Notes: generated from the letters alone by a model not told the origin. Shown: positions 25,225 through 35,840, counted from the first letter of the stretch. The stretch is 64,000 nucleotides of DNA from Bacteroidales bacterium (GCA_024400195.1 JAKSNC010000007.1:1-64000), one strand, 5' to 3'. Made by a program: numbers and translations.

Positions 25225-27975
25225 ATGAAGTATCGGGGCCTGAATGAGCGTGAAGTAGAGGAAAGTAGGATAAAATACGGTTGCAACCTCTTGACTCCTC
25301 CAGTGAAAGAACCATTGTGGCGTCAGTTTTTGCGTAAATTCCGCGATCCGATAATTAAGATACTTCTTTTTGCATTACTTCTCTCCTTGGGAGTGTCGTT
25401 TTATCAGTATTTCTACGCTGGAGATTCATGGACCGTGGTGTTTGAACCACTCGGAATCTTCGTCGCCGTTATGCTGGCAACATGTGTGAGTTTTGCTTTT
25501 GAAGTCAGCGCAAATAAAAAATTCGAGATTCTTAATCAGGTTAACGATGAAGAACAGGTAAAGGTCGTGCGTAACGGCAATATCACGATGTTGAGTAGAA
25601 AAGATGTCGTCGTTGGTGATGTCGTTGTGATTGAAACAGGTGACGAAATTCCCGCTGACGGCGATTTGCTTGAGTCTTTCGCACTGCAAGTCAACGAATC
25701 AGACCTTACAGGAGAGCCGATGGCAAAGAAGACAACCGACGAACGCGATTTCTCAAAAGATTCGGCTTATCCTTCAAATAGAATCCTTCGTGGTAGTAAA
25801 GTGATTGACGGTCATGGTGTTATGCTCGTCGATAAAGTCGGCGATAATACAGAATGGGGAAGAGTGTATCGCGGTTCGCAAATAGAAAATGACATAGTGA
25901 CTCCTCTTGACCAGCAACTTGGAAAATTAGCCAAAACAATTACCAAACTGAGTTATATCATCGCGTCGCTGATTGTCATTGTACGTTTGACTTTTTACTT
26001 CTCGTCGCCGATGACTGATTTTCAATGGCTCGATTTCGTCAGATACCTTCTAAATACGTTCATGCTTGCCGTGACAATTGTAGTCGTCGCCGTGCCTGAA
26101 GGCCTGCCGATGAGCGTCACGCTTAGTCTGGCCCTAAGCATGAAACGCATGCTGAAAACCAATAATCTGGTCCGTAAGATGCACGCATGCGAAACTATGG
26201 GCGCAACTACAGTCATTTGTACGGATAAGACGGGTACACTCACGATGAATCAAATGAGCGTCAACGATTTGACGATATATGGTCTTCCCGAAAAAAAACT
26301 TGGAGATGACGAAGTGAGTAAGATTCTGAGCGAAAGTATGGCTCTGAATACGACCGCATTCCTCGATTTTTCCAATCCTAAAAAGATACAGACCATAGGA
26401 AACTCGACAGAAGGCGCAATACTCTTGTGGCTCAATAAACAAGGTTTCGATTTTATGGCTTGCCGTGAAAGTGTGAAAGAACTATATCAGCAGGTGCCAT
26501 TTTCTACGAAATACAAGTTTATGGCAACCGTTGTGGAATCGCCGGCTTTTAACAAACCGATGTTCTACGTTAAAGGCGCTCCGGAAATCGTGCTGAAACA
26601 CTGCGACAAGGTGATGACCGAGAACGGGGTGATGGCGATAGAGCCATATATAAAAATTGTTGAAGAACAACTGCTTAAATATCAGGGACAGGCAATGCGT
26701 ACCCTGGCTTTGGCGTATAAGGCCGGCGACCCTGATGAACAGTCTTTCGATCCGAAGACAGATGATTTGGTCGCAGAAAACCTTATTTTGCTCGGCATCG
26801 TGGCTATCGCTGACCCTGTGCGTTCTGATGTGGCGGACGCAGTCGCAAGCTGCATAAGTGCCGGTATTTCCATTAAAGTCGTGACAGGCGACACGCCGGG
26901 TACCGCGATTGAGATTGGCCGACAACTTGGATTATGGAACGCGACCGACGATAAAGACGTGCAGCATATCGCAGGAAAGGATTTTGAGGCTCTCGACGAT
27001 GATGAGGCACTGCGCAGAGCTAAACTCTTGAAGATTATGTCACGCGCACGCCCGATGGATAAGGAACGTCTCGTCAGACTGCTTCAGGATTCGGGTGAAG
27101 TAGTCGCTGTTACGGGTGATGGAACAAACGATGCACCAGCATTGAAGAAGGCTCAAGTAGGTCTTTCGATGGGTGACGGCACAACGGTCGCAAAAGAGGC
27201 GAGCGACATCACAATTCTTGACAACTCGTTCAAGAGTATAGGCCGTGCGGTAATGTGGGGACGTTCTCTTTATTTGAATATACAGCGTTTTATCCTTTTC
27301 CAGATGACGATAAATGTAGCAGCCTGTATAGTCGTGATGTTAGGCGCATTTCTTGATTCTGAACCAATACTGACTGTTACACAGATGTTATGGGTGAATA
27401 TCATAATGGACTCATTAGCATCACTTGCGCTCTCATCACTGCCTCCAGAGGGTTATGTCATGAAAGAGAAACCGCGCGACCAAAAAGCAAGTATCGTTAC
27501 TAAAAAAATGATGTGGGGAATCTTCGGCATCGGTCTCGCCTTCGTGATATTGATGCTCGGTCTCGTCCAGTATTTCAAGCACGCAGAAATAAACTCTTTG
27601 TCTGATGACTTCTCATTAGCGGCTTATTTCGGTAATTTCTTTAATTTCGATATGACGAACACCTCGCTTTCGCGCAGGGAGATGGCTTATATCTTCTCCA
27701 TATTCGTGTTCTTCCAGTTCTGGAACATATTCAATGCCAAATCTTTTGGTACAGGACGAAGCGGCTTGAGCCGTCTTTTCGATAAAGATGTGTTAAGCGG
27801 TTTCGTGTTGTCGGTGTTTGTTATCCTTGTCGGGCAGTTTGTGATTGTTAATTTCGCAGGCCCGATGTTCAATGTGGAAGCACTTCCATGGTCAGACTGG
27901 CTTTGGATGATATGCGCGACATCGCCTGTCTTTATCATTGGTGATATTGTCAGGCTGTTCATAAAAGACAGATAG
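25225..27975 (+). CDS. Calcium-translocating P-type ATPase, PMCA type
   Basis: A 916-residue P2-type ATPase. It has the actuator TGDEIPADGDLL and LTGEP motifs, the M4 motif VPEGLP, the phosphorylation site CTDKTGTLT, the nucleotide-binding KGAPE, and the hinge TGDGTNDAPALKKAQVGLSMG. Around ten hydrophobic segments are present. The PEGLP motif and overall order fit Ca2+ export ATPases of the PMCA/SERCA group, so it probably lowers cytoplasmic Ca2+. It closely follows the three exported-protein genes and may share their transcript. Confidence 0.88.
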   Translation: MKYRGLNEREVEESRIKYGCNLLTPPVKEPLWRQFLRKFRDPIIKILLFALLLSLGVSFYQYFYAGDSWTVVFEPLGIFVAVMLATCVSFAFEVSANKKFEILNQVNDEEQVKVVRNGNITMLSRKDVVVGDVVVIETGDEIPADGDLLESFALQVNESDLTGEPMAKKTTDERDFSKDSAYPSNRILRGSKVIDGHGVMLVDKVGDNTEWGRVYRGSQIENDIVTPLDQQLGKLAKTITKLSYIIASLIVIVRLTFYFSSPMTDFQWLDFVRYLLNTFMLAVTIVVVAVPEGLPMSVTLSLALSMKRMLKTNNLVRKMHACETMGATTVICTDKTGTLTMNQMSVNDLTIYGLPEKKLGDDEVSKILSESMALNTTAFLDFSNPKKIQTIGNSTEGAILLWLNKQGFDFMACRESVKELYQQVPFSTKYKFMATVVESPAFNKPMFYVKGAPEIVLKHCDKVMTENGVMAIEPYIKIVEEQLLKYQGQAMRTLALAYKAGDPDEQSFDPKTDDLVAENLILLGIVAIADPVRSDVADAVASCISAGISIKVVTGDTPGTAIEIGRQLGLWNATDDKDVQHIAGKDFEALDDDEALRRAKLLKIMSRARPMDKERLVRLLQDSGEVVAVTGDGTNDAPALKKAQVGLSMGDGTTVAKEASDITILDNSFKSIGRAVMWGRSLYLNIQRFILFQMTINVAACIVVMLGAFLDSEPILTVTQMLWVNIIMDSLASLALSSLPPEGYVMKEKPRDQKASIVTKKMMWGIFGIGLAFVILMLGLVQYFKHAEINSLSDDFSLAAYFGNFFNFDMTNTSLSRREMAYIFSIFVFFQFWNIFNAKSFGTGRSGLSRLFDKDVLSGFVLSVFVILVGQFVIVNFAGPMFNVEALPWSDWLWMICATSPVFIIGDIVRLFIKDR

Positions 27976-27978
27976 CAT

Positions 27979-28022
27979 ATCATTAAGGTGGGATCTATAA
28001 CTATAGAACCCACCTTAATGAT
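27979..28022. terminator. Near-perfect 44-nt palindrome, bidirectional terminator
   Basis: The arms ATCATTAAGGTGGG (27979-27992) and CCCACCTTAATGAT (28009-28022) are exact complements. Inside is a second stem TCTATA/TATAGA with a two-base AC turn and one A-A mismatch. It lies between the ends of the convergent ATPase and eno genes. No strong U-run follows on either strand, so factor-assisted termination or RNA-end protection is also possible. A relative of it occurs at 31006-31069. Confidence 0.7.
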
Positions 28023-28045
28023 AACGGAAACGTAAATATCGTAAG

Positions 28046-29365
<1,320 letters not shown>

Positions 29366-29379
29366 TCAAAAATGAGCCG

Positions 29380-29410
29380 CAAAGTTAGTAAAAATCATCT
29401 TTTTACACAA
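29380..29410 (-). promoter_or_regulatory. eno promoter (TTG, about 20 nt, TAACTTTG)
   Basis: On the minus strand TAACTTTG (29380-29387) is followed by CGGC, with a TTG (29408-29410) 20 bases upstream. It lies 26 bases before the eno start. Confidence 0.65.
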
Positions 29411-29434
29411 GGCGTGTTCTATAAATTTTGATTT

Positions 29435-30847
29435 TTAAGCGAAAAATTCATTATTGAAATTGACAAGAACGACATTTTTTGATGCTCTTGTGACGGCGGT
29501 ATAAAGCCAGCGAAGGTCGTTGCGTTCAAACTCTTCTCCATCGGGCTTGAAAGGGGCATCGATATAGACGGTGTCCCATTGTCCGCCCTGCGTCTTATGG
29601 CAGGTCAGGGCATAGCCGAATTTCACTTGCAACGCGTTAAACCACGGATTCTGCTTCATAGCTTTGCGTCTTTCGCGGAAATCGCCGATGTCCAAATAAT
29701 CTTCTTCGATGTTGGAGAACAGTCGTTTAGATTCTTCTTGCGAAAGTGCGGGGCTGTCGCTCGTGAGGGTGTCGATGAGTATTTTTACAGAAAGGGAAGC
29801 GCTGTCGTCGTAGTCGGTCAGGCGGATTTCCACATCGGCGAAATGAAATCCGTACATTTCTTCGAATTTGTTGATCTTCAGAATTTCAATCATATCACCG
29901 TTGGCAATAAAATTAGTTTGCTTGAGATTATCAGTCCAAAAATAATTGTTTTTGACGACCATGAGCCGGTCTCCAGCCGAAAGTTCGCCTTCTTCTTGAA
30001 GAATGGTGTTCCGAATGGCTTGGTTGAACATGTTCGCACGCTTGTTAGACCGACAAATTATGATGCTGTCGTTTTTGTTTTCTCCAAAAGACTGAAACAA
30101 CATCTCTTCGAATGTCTCTGGCGTGGCTTTTACAATGTCTTTGAATGATTTTATATAGAAAAACGGTGGTTTCGTGTTGCCTTCGATGATTTTCTGCCTG
30201 AGAAGTGTCGCATTAAAAAGGATTCCTGAATCGGCTGACTGTCGAAGAACTTCTGTGAGACAGAAAGAGGCGATCGTGAGGTTGAAACATCTTTTGAGCG
30301 TCGCAATGTCGTTAGCGGGACTGAAGTCGAGGCCGACGGGAGGTAACTGCGCCGAATCGCCGATGAGCAGCAGTTTGCAGTTTTTTCCGTTGAAAACGAA
30401 ACTTATAAGGTCGTCTAAAAGAGATTTTCCACCAGAGGATTCGTTCTGTTCAGAAATCATCGAGCATTCATCTACTATGAAAATAGTATTGGAACTTTTG
30501 TTTTCGGCGAGAGACATACGCAGAGATCCGTCTGCAAAAGGCGCGAAACGGTAAAGTTTGCGGTGCATGGTCGAGGCGGAGGCGTTTGTGTATTCGCTCA
30601 TAACTTTCGCGGCACGCCCGGTGGGTGCTAAAAGGATGAAATTCATTCCTATCTGCGGCAGAATCGTCGTGAGTGTCTTGACGAGAGACGTTTTCCCCGT
30701 TCCGGCGTATCCCTGAAGCAGATATGTGGGATTGGTTTTGTCGGATAAGATGAATGCCGATAAATGGCGCATGACACGCAACTGTCCGTCTGTTGGGACA
30801 AATTCGAAAGATTTTACAAGCAAGTCATATAGTACGTCTCGTTCCAT
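29435..30847 (-). CDS. RecD-like / UvrD-C ATP-dependent DNA helicase
   Basis: A 470-residue superfamily 1 helicase-like ATPase. The Walker A is GYAGTGKTS (residues 46-54), followed by LAPTGRAAKVM (motif Ia) and the Walker B IFIVDECSMI. It continues with the GDSAQLPPVG motif III, and ends with ALTCHKTQGGQWDTVYID and LYTAVTRASKNVVLV (UvrD-C motifs V and VI). It is shorter than RecD2. It is a common Bacteroidota gene, and a repair role is inferred. It lies upstream of eno on the same strand. Confidence 0.82.
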   Translation of the reverse strand: MERDVLYDLLVKSFEFVPTDGQLRVMRHLSAFILSDKTNPTYLLQGYAGTGKTSLVKTLTTILPQIGMNFILLAPTGRAAKVMSEYTNASASTMHRKLYRFAPFADGSLRMSLAENKSSNTIFIVDECSMISEQNESSGGKSLLDDLISFVFNGKNCKLLLIGDSAQLPPVGLDFSPANDIATLKRCFNLTIASFCLTEVLRQSADSGILFNATLLRQKIIEGNTKPPFFYIKSFKDIVKATPETFEEMLFQSFGENKNDSIIICRSNKRANMFNQAIRNTILQEEGELSAGDRLMVVKNNYFWTDNLKQTNFIANGDMIEILKINKFEEMYGFHFADVEIRLTDYDDSASLSVKILIDTLTSDSPALSQEESKRLFSNIEEDYLDIGDFRERRKAMKQNPWFNALQVKFGYALTCHKTQGGQWDTVYIDAPFKPDGEEFERNDLRWLYTAVTRASKNVVLVNFNNEFFA

Positions 30848-30852
30848 GTCTG

Positions 30853-30860
30853 CAAAATTA
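30853..30860 (-). promoter_or_regulatory. Promoter -7 box for the helicase (TAATTTTG)
   Basis: TAATTTTG on the minus strand, followed by CAGAC, lies 5 bases before the helicase start. It fits TAnnTTTG but is very close to the start, which would give a nearly leaderless message. Confidence 0.45.
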
Positions 30861-31005
30861 CGTCAAAAATCGGTGTTGATTGGTATGAATGCGATTTTTT
30901 CACAAAAAAGTAAAAAAATGAAGAATTATGAATAAAAAAACGTAACTTTACACCCGAAAATCAAAATCGGCACTTTTTATCAGGTGCTGTTGACACAGAA
31001 CACGT

Positions 31006-31069
31006 CTTACAGATAGACTAATGGGTTCTATGCTATCTGTGAGATTGAAGGTTTATAGAACCCACATTA
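31006..31069 (+). promoter_or_regulatory. Leader with two interleaved inverted repeats (possible pseudoknot)
   Basis: Stem 1 pairs 31006-31016 with 31033-31043 (core ACAGATAG/CTATCTGT, plus three outer pairs with one wobble). Stem 2 pairs 31022-31031 with 31055-31064 (TGGGTTCTAT/ATAGAACCCA) and may add TAA/TTA. The 5' arm of stem 2 is in the loop of stem 1, and its 3' arm lies outside. The pair can form an H-type pseudoknot, or two mutually exclusive hairpins. The segment lies 15-20 bases upstream of the C10 protease start, so it may control that gene. A TAACTTTA box near 30943 could be its promoter. Confidence 0.55.
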
Positions 31070-31083
31070 AAATTCTAAAAAAG

Positions 31084-33639
31084 ATGAAGAGAATTTTAAC
31101 ATTATTCTTGGCTCTGACTGTTTCGGCAGGTGTGGCTTTTGCCGGACCTGTAAGCAAAGAGAGAGCTAAGGTTGTCGGACAAAAATTCGTCCGCGCCAAT
31201 TTTAGTGACGCTGAAACAATGGAACTTGTCTATACGGCAAGTTCGGATGCCGGTGATTTGTACTACGCATTCTCAGTCGGAGAAAATGGCTTTGTCGTAG
31301 TAGCAGCGGATGACGCAGTTCATCCTATTTTGGCTTATTCCACGACAAGTGCATTCACACTTGATGTCGCGCCGGCTAAACTTTTCCTCGACGCGTATGG
31401 AAGATCTGTTGAAAAAGCCATCCGCGCCAATGCAGTGGCAGCGGCAGATGTCGCTTTAGAATGGGCCAATGTGGAGTCAAACGGTGCAGTCCGTTCTGGC
31501 AAGGGCGGCAGAACTGTCGGACCGCTTGTTCAGACAAAATGGAATCAGGATTATCCATACAACATCAAATGCCCTACAGACAACCAGGGACCCGGCGGCC
31601 ACGTTTATGCCGGATGCGCCGCTACAGCAATGGGACAAGTTATGAAGTTCTGGGATCATCCAACTCAGGGAACAGGCTCATACAGCTATCACCCTTCGGG
31701 ATATCCCACACAGTCTGTTGATTATGGTGCTACGACATACGACTGGGCGAATATGCCGAATTCTATTTCGTCAAGTTCTTCAACCACGCAGATAAATGCT
31801 ATCGGAACACTTCTGTGGCATTGCGGTGTAGCAATAGACATGATGTATAGCTGGAAGGGTAGCGGTGCTTATTCCGAGGATGTTCCTCCTGCGATTAAGA
31901 CCTATTTTAAATATGGCGACTGCGAAAGCCGTTACAGAATCAGTTATAGTGCAGAAGAATGGGAACAGATGCTGAGAGACCATTTCGACTGCGGCATGCC
32001 AGCTTATTATCACGGCGTAGATCCTGATCCGGTAGATGGTGGCGGACACGCTTTTGTATGCGACGGATACGACGATAACGGTTTGTTCAGTTTTAACTTC
32101 GGTTGGAGTGGTTCTGGTGACGGATTCTTCAAAGTCACTGATATAGACTTCAATACAAGTGATGGCGCAATCTTGTACATCATGCCGCAAGAAATTCATG
32201 CTTCTATGGCTGTTGCTCCTTCAATGCTTAATGTTGTTCCAAACGGAGAAACCGAACTTTCAGGTGTTATCTCATGTATCGTTCCGAATAAGTCGAGAAG
32301 CGGCGCAACACTTACCTCAATCAACAAGATCGTCTTTGAAAGAAATGGCGAAATCATAGGAGAGGTCAGCAATCCTACACCTGGTGCACAGATTCAGTTC
32401 AACGACAACAGCGTTCCTTGCTACGGTGCCTACGACTATGTGGCTTATGCTGTTGTGAATGACGTTCACGGAATGATTCAGCACAAGAATAACGTGATGT
32501 ACGGTCCTGCGTGCGGATGGAAGATAGCCATAACAGCTCAGACATTCTCAGGCTGGGGCGGCGCATCTGTTGACGTCTATAATTCAGCAGGTAAGAAAAT
32601 CAATTCGTTCACATCGACATCATCAGGTACAATAACAAAAGACTTCGAAATGCCTCTTGGCAACGGTTCTTTCGCTTGGAGTGCCCCGACAAATACCAAT
32701 GCTCTTACAATATCGTTTGTGATAAAAGATGCTTCCGGTAATTCAATTTACACATATTCAGGCACAACGACGGAGATGACTCCCGGAACCTTCTTCAGAG
32801 TGAACAACGACTGCAATAGCGGCATCACAATGGAAGCCCCGAGAAATCTTTACGCTACAGCTGGCAGTGACAATATCAGCCTTACATGGGATGGCGTTAC
32901 CGACAAGGGATTGGGTTACAATATCTATCGCGATGGTGCCCTCTATCACATCGTTCAGGAAACGACTTTTGTTGATGAAAACCCCGGAATTGGCGGACAC
33001 TGCTATGAGATCAGGGTTCTTGGCGACGGCGGTGAATCAGATCCTTCAAACGAGTCATGCGCCACGATCGGTGACAACTGCAATCCTGCGACCAACCTTC
33101 ACTACGAAATTACATCGGCCGGCAAACCAAAACTTATCTGGACTAAGCCGAATCCGAGTACTGGACTTACCGGATATATGATTTACAAACGTACTGGTGA
33201 AAGCGGAGAATGGAACCTCGTCAAACAGGCCGGTCCGTCAACGACAAACTATACCGACAACTCAGGTCTTGAAGAAGGCGTCAACTACTTCTACAGAGTC
33301 GTTGCTTATTATCGTGATATAGAATGCTATTCCGCACCGGCACAGTCATCAGACAACGATCAGAGGTTCTACGTTGTTTTCGGACCGTTGGATGTTGAAG
33401 AAGTTGCTGAAAATGTGGTCGCTATCTATCCCAACCCGACTAACGGAATTATCAATATCAAGGCTGAAAATATAAGCAGTATATCGGTGTTCAACCTCGT
33501 CGGACAGAAGATTTACGACGCGAAAGTCAATACAGACCAAGTCTCATTGGATATGAGCGTGTTCGGTCAGGGACTGTATCTTGTCCGTATCAATGCCAAC
33601 GGTGTTGAAACAACCAAACGAGTCGCAGTTGCAAAATAA
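31084..33639 (+). CDS. C10 (streptopain-like) cysteine protease with fibronectin-like repeats and T9SS sorting domain
   Basis: 851 residues from the ATG at 31084. This start is preferred over 31021 because it begins the signal peptide MKRILTLFLALTVSAGVAFA, whereas the upstream extension lies in the leader hairpins. After a Spi-like propeptide (ENGFVVVAADDAVHPILAYS), the C10 domain has Cys178 in HVYAGCAATAMGQVMKFW, His322 in GGGHAFVCDGYDD and FNFGWSG. Two fibronectin type III-like segments follow (near 610-780), and the T9SS tail starts VAIYPNPTNGIINIK. It is a paralogue of the protease at 17590 but sits in a different context. Extracellular proteolysis is the likely role. Confidence 0.9.
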   Translation: MKRILTLFLALTVSAGVAFAGPVSKERAKVVGQKFVRANFSDAETMELVYTASSDAGDLYYAFSVGENGFVVVAADDAVHPILAYSTTSAFTLDVAPAKLFLDAYGRSVEKAIRANAVAAADVALEWANVESNGAVRSGKGGRTVGPLVQTKWNQDYPYNIKCPTDNQGPGGHVYAGCAATAMGQVMKFWDHPTQGTGSYSYHPSGYPTQSVDYGATTYDWANMPNSISSSSSTTQINAIGTLLWHCGVAIDMMYSWKGSGAYSEDVPPAIKTYFKYGDCESRYRISYSAEEWEQMLRDHFDCGMPAYYHGVDPDPVDGGGHAFVCDGYDDNGLFSFNFGWSGSGDGFFKVTDIDFNTSDGAILYIMPQEIHASMAVAPSMLNVVPNGETELSGVISCIVPNKSRSGATLTSINKIVFERNGEIIGEVSNPTPGAQIQFNDNSVPCYGAYDYVAYAVVNDVHGMIQHKNNVMYGPACGWKIAITAQTFSGWGGASVDVYNSAGKKINSFTSTSSGTITKDFEMPLGNGSFAWSAPTNTNALTISFVIKDASGNSIYTYSGTTTEMTPGTFFRVNNDCNSGITMEAPRNLYATAGSDNISLTWDGVTDKGLGYNIYRDGALYHIVQETTFVDENPGIGGHCYEIRVLGDGGESDPSNESCATIGDNCNPATNLHYEITSAGKPKLIWTKPNPSTGLTGYMIYKRTGESGEWNLVKQAGPSTTNYTDNSGLEEGVNYFYRVVAYYRDIECYSAPAQSSDNDQRFYVVFGPLDVEEVAENVVAIYPNPTNGIINIKAENISSISVFNLVGQKIYDAKVNTDQVSLDMSVFGQGLYLVRINANGVETTKRVAVAK

Positions 33640-33661
33640 CGACAGATGATAAGATTATTAG

Positions 33662-33696
33662 CAAAGGCAGGTCCATTCGGGCTTGCCTTTGTTTTA
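33662..33696 (+). terminator. Intrinsic terminator after the second C10 protease
   Basis: The stem CAAAGGCA (33662-33669) / TGCCTTTG (33684-33691) is followed by TTTTAAG. Confidence 0.7.
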
Positions 33697-33723
33697 AGAT
33701 AATAACGAATAAATATATTGACG

Positions 33724-34749
33724 ATGAGTGTTTTTTTTGACCCCAATGCGGCTGCTATGGCCGGTTCCGGTATTTATGGCCTGCCATGTACATCTGAAGA
33801 AGCCGAAATAATCATAATACCAGTGGAATGGGAGCTTACGACATCTTACAATCGTGGCACGGTGGACGGGCCGAAGGCTGTTTTCGACGGCTCTATGCAG
33901 GTCGATTTGTGCCATCACGATTATCCCGATTTGTGGCAGCACGGCATCTTTATGGATGAATTTCCAAAGGAATTGCGCGAACTTCACGGCAAGTTGTCAC
34001 CCATAAGCGAAGAAATCATAGAAGCAATAGAAAACAATGAGATAGAAGACAATATCATCGAATATAATGCGAAATATCAGCAGATAGAGGCTGGGTTCGA
34101 GAAAATGTTCGCATGGCTGCGTGAAAGAATAGAGTATTGGAAATCAAAGGATAAGGTTGTCGGACTTGTCGGAGGCGACCACAGCGTTCCTTTGCCGTAT
34201 CATCAGGTTTTGAATGCGAAAAACGAGAACTACGGCATTCTACATATCGATGCCCACAGTGATTTAAGGGAGAGTTTTGAGGGATTTAGGTATTCACATG
34301 CCTCGATTTTCTTCAATACAATGCAGTATAAGTCGGTTAAGAAGCTCGTTCAGGTGGGAATACGCGATTATTGTCATCAGGAAAAACAACTTATAAACGA
34401 CAGCAATGGGCGTATAACGGTTTTTTACGACCGTGATTGCAGACGCAGGATGTATGAGGGTGAGTCGTGGAAGGATGTTGTGACAGACATAATTGACAAA
34501 CTTCCAGAAAAGGTGTATATATCGGTTGATATTGACGGTTTGGATCCGAAATTATGCCCAAATACAGGTACGCCAGTTCCTGGAGGGCTTGAATATGAGG
34601 AACTTATGTATTTGTTGAATATGGTAAGGGAAAGTGGCAGAAAAATCGTCGGTTTTGATCTTTGCGAGGTTTCTCCGGGTGAAGATGATGAATGGGACGG
34701 CAATGTCGGAGCGAGGGTGCTTTATCATCTCTGCGGCATTTCGTTGTAG
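33724..34749 (+). CDS. Ureohydrolase (arginase/agmatinase/formimidoylglutamase family)
   Basis: About 341 residues. The ATG at 33724 is preferred to a TTG two codons earlier. All the metal-binding signatures of the dimanganese ureohydrolases are present: GGDHS, HIDAHSDLR and SVDIDGLDP. It hydrolyses a guanidino or formimino group, releasing urea or formamide. Which substrate it uses cannot be read with confidence; agmatinase and formimidoylglutamase are both possible, and hutI is about 23 kb away. It has an insertion (about residues 70-120) rich in Glu and Asn compared with short arginases. Confidence 0.82.
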   Translation: MSVFFDPNAAAMAGSGIYGLPCTSEEAEIIIIPVEWELTTSYNRGTVDGPKAVFDGSMQVDLCHHDYPDLWQHGIFMDEFPKELRELHGKLSPISEEIIEAIENNEIEDNIIEYNAKYQQIEAGFEKMFAWLRERIEYWKSKDKVVGLVGGDHSVPLPYHQVLNAKNENYGILHIDAHSDLRESFEGFRYSHASIFFNTMQYKSVKKLVQVGIRDYCHQEKQLINDSNGRITVFYDRDCRRRMYEGESWKDVVTDIIDKLPEKVYISVDIDGLDPKLCPNTGTPVPGGLEYEELMYLLNMVRESGRKIVGFDLCEVSPGEDDEWDGNVGARVLYHLCGISL

Positions 34750-34755
34750 TTTGAT

Positions 34756-34797
34756 ATAGACAGGCTCTTTGATTAATTTTGAGTCTGTCTATGTTTT
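34756..34797 (+). terminator. Intrinsic terminator after the ureohydrolase
   Basis: A 12-bp stem, ATAGACAGGCTC with GAGTCTGTCTAT (one G-T wobble), is followed by GTTTTTG. Confidence 0.75.
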
Positions 34798-34807
34798 TGT
34801 GTGTATA

Positions 34808-34838
34808 AAAACAAAAAAAACAGCCAAAATGCTGTTTT
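34808..34838 (-). terminator. tRNA operon terminator
   Basis: On the minus strand the stem AACAGC/GCTGTT lies directly after the tRNA-Leu(CAG) gene and is followed by a T-run, ending the two-tRNA transcript. Confidence 0.65.
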
Positions 34839-34840
34839 TG

Positions 34841-34924
34841 TGCCCATGAGAAGACTCGAACTTCCAAGAGCTTAAGCTCACTACACCCTGAATGTAGCGT
34901 GTTTACCAATTTCACCACATGGGC
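34841..34924 (-). tRNA. tRNA-Leu (anticodon CAG)
   Basis: An 84-nt class II tRNA. Acceptor GCCCATG pairs with CATGGGC, discriminator A, and CCA is not encoded. The D-stem is GTG/CAC, the anticodon stem CTACA/TGTAG with loop TTCAGGG (anticodon CAG). The long variable arm is GAGCTTAAGCTC and the T-stem GGAAG/CTTCT has loop TTCGAGT. It is second in a tandem pair. Confidence 0.95.
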
Positions 34925-34946
34925 GGGTCTCAATTGCTCTTTTTAG

Positions 34947-35030
34947 TGCCCAGGACAAGAGTCGAACTTGCACGACGCAATCGTCACCACCCCCTCAAAG
35001 TGGCGTGTCTACCAATTTCACCACCTGGGC
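34947..35030 (-). tRNA. tRNA-Leu (anticodon GAG)
   Basis: An 84-nt class II tRNA. Acceptor GCCCAGG pairs with CCTGGGC, discriminator A, and CCA is not encoded. The anticodon stem is CCACT/GGTGG with loop TTGAGGG (anticodon GAG), and the variable arm is GACGATTGCGTC. It shares most of its D-arm with its neighbour but differs in anticodon, variable and T-arms. Confidence 0.95.
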
Positions 35031-35043
35031 TTCTAAAACGCTG

Positions 35044-35073
35044 CAAAGGTACGCTTTTTTTTGATATGTGCAA
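35044..35073 (-). promoter_or_regulatory. tRNA-Leu operon promoter (TTG-N19-TACCTTTG)
   Basis: On the minus strand TTG (35071-35073) is followed after 19 bases by TACCTTTG (35044-35051) and then CAGCG, an excellent Bacteroidota promoter 13 bases before the first tRNA. Confidence 0.85.
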
Positions 35074-35092
35074 TAGTTTTTTTTTGAAAAAA

Positions 35093-35122
35093 TTGATTTT
35101 TTTTTCAAAATGACTATCTTTG
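35093..35122 (+). promoter_or_regulatory. trmD promoter (TTG-N19-TATCTTTG)
   Basis: TTG (35093-35095) and TATCTTTG (35115-35122) are separated by 19 bases. The box lies 19 bases before the trmD start and faces away from the tRNA promoter, so the two are divergent. Confidence 0.8.
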
Positions 35123-35141
35123 CACCTTCAAAAGAAAAGAT

Positions 35142-35840
35142 ATGCGTATAGACATTATAACGATATTTCCGGAAATGTTTGTCGGACCTTTCACAGAATC
35201 AATAATAAAGAGGGCTGTTGAGAAGAAAATTGTGGATATTCATACTCACAATCTGCGTGATTATTCTACGGACAGGCATAAGCGTGTTGACGATTATCCT
35301 TTTGCTGCGGGTGCGGGAATGGTTATGATGGTCGAGCCGGTCGATAACTGTATATCCAAATTGAAATCTGAGCGGGAATATGACGAGGTTATTTATATGA
35401 GTCCCGATGGCGAGCTTTTGAATCAGTCTATGGCCAATACGATGTCGATGCTGAATAATATCATTGTTTTGTGCGGGCACTATAAAGGCATTGACGAAAG
35501 GATACGTAAATATTTGATAACTAAAGAAATATCAATAGGGGATTACGTGTTGTCGGGTGGCGAATTAGGTGCGGCGGTTTTGGTTGACAGCCTCGTCAGG
35601 TTGATTCCTGGTGCGCTTGGTGATGAGACATCGGCTTTATCGGATTCGTTTCAGGACGGTTTGGTGTCGCCGCCTGTATATACAAGGCCGCGAAACTACA
35701 AGGGATGGCAAGTCCCTGATGTGCTTATATCGGGAAACGACAGGCTTATAAACGAATGGAAATATGAGCAGGCGTTGGCGAGGACGAAGGAACGCCGTCC
35801 GGAAATGTACGAAATTTTCAAAAAAAATGAGAATGTGTAA
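35142..35840 (+). CDS. trmD: tRNA (guanine-N1)-methyltransferase
   Basis: A 232-residue SPOUT methylase that makes m1G37 in tRNAs, including leucine tRNAs reading CUN, and so prevents frameshifting. The motifs are [11 protein letters not shown], the trefoil-knot region [13 protein letters not shown] and [15 protein letters not shown]. It lies beside the two tRNA-Leu genes with G37, which are plausible substrates, and is followed by rplS. Confidence 0.95.
   Translation: MRIDIITIFPEMFVGPFTESIIKRAVEKKIVDIHTHNLRDYSTDRHKRVDDYPFAAGAGMVMMVEPVDNCISKLKSEREYDEVIYMSPDGELLNQSMANTMSMLNNIIVLCGHYKGIDERIRKYLITKEISIGDYVLSGGELGAAVLVDSLVRLIPGALGDETSALSDSFQDGLVSPPVYTRPRNYKGWQVPDVLISGNDRLINEWKYEQALARTKERRPEMYEIFKKNENV

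Noticed and set aside
31021..31083. Upstream start for the second C10 protease
   Set aside because: The extension would be encoded by the interleaved hairpins and would place residues before a perfect signal peptide that starts at 31084.
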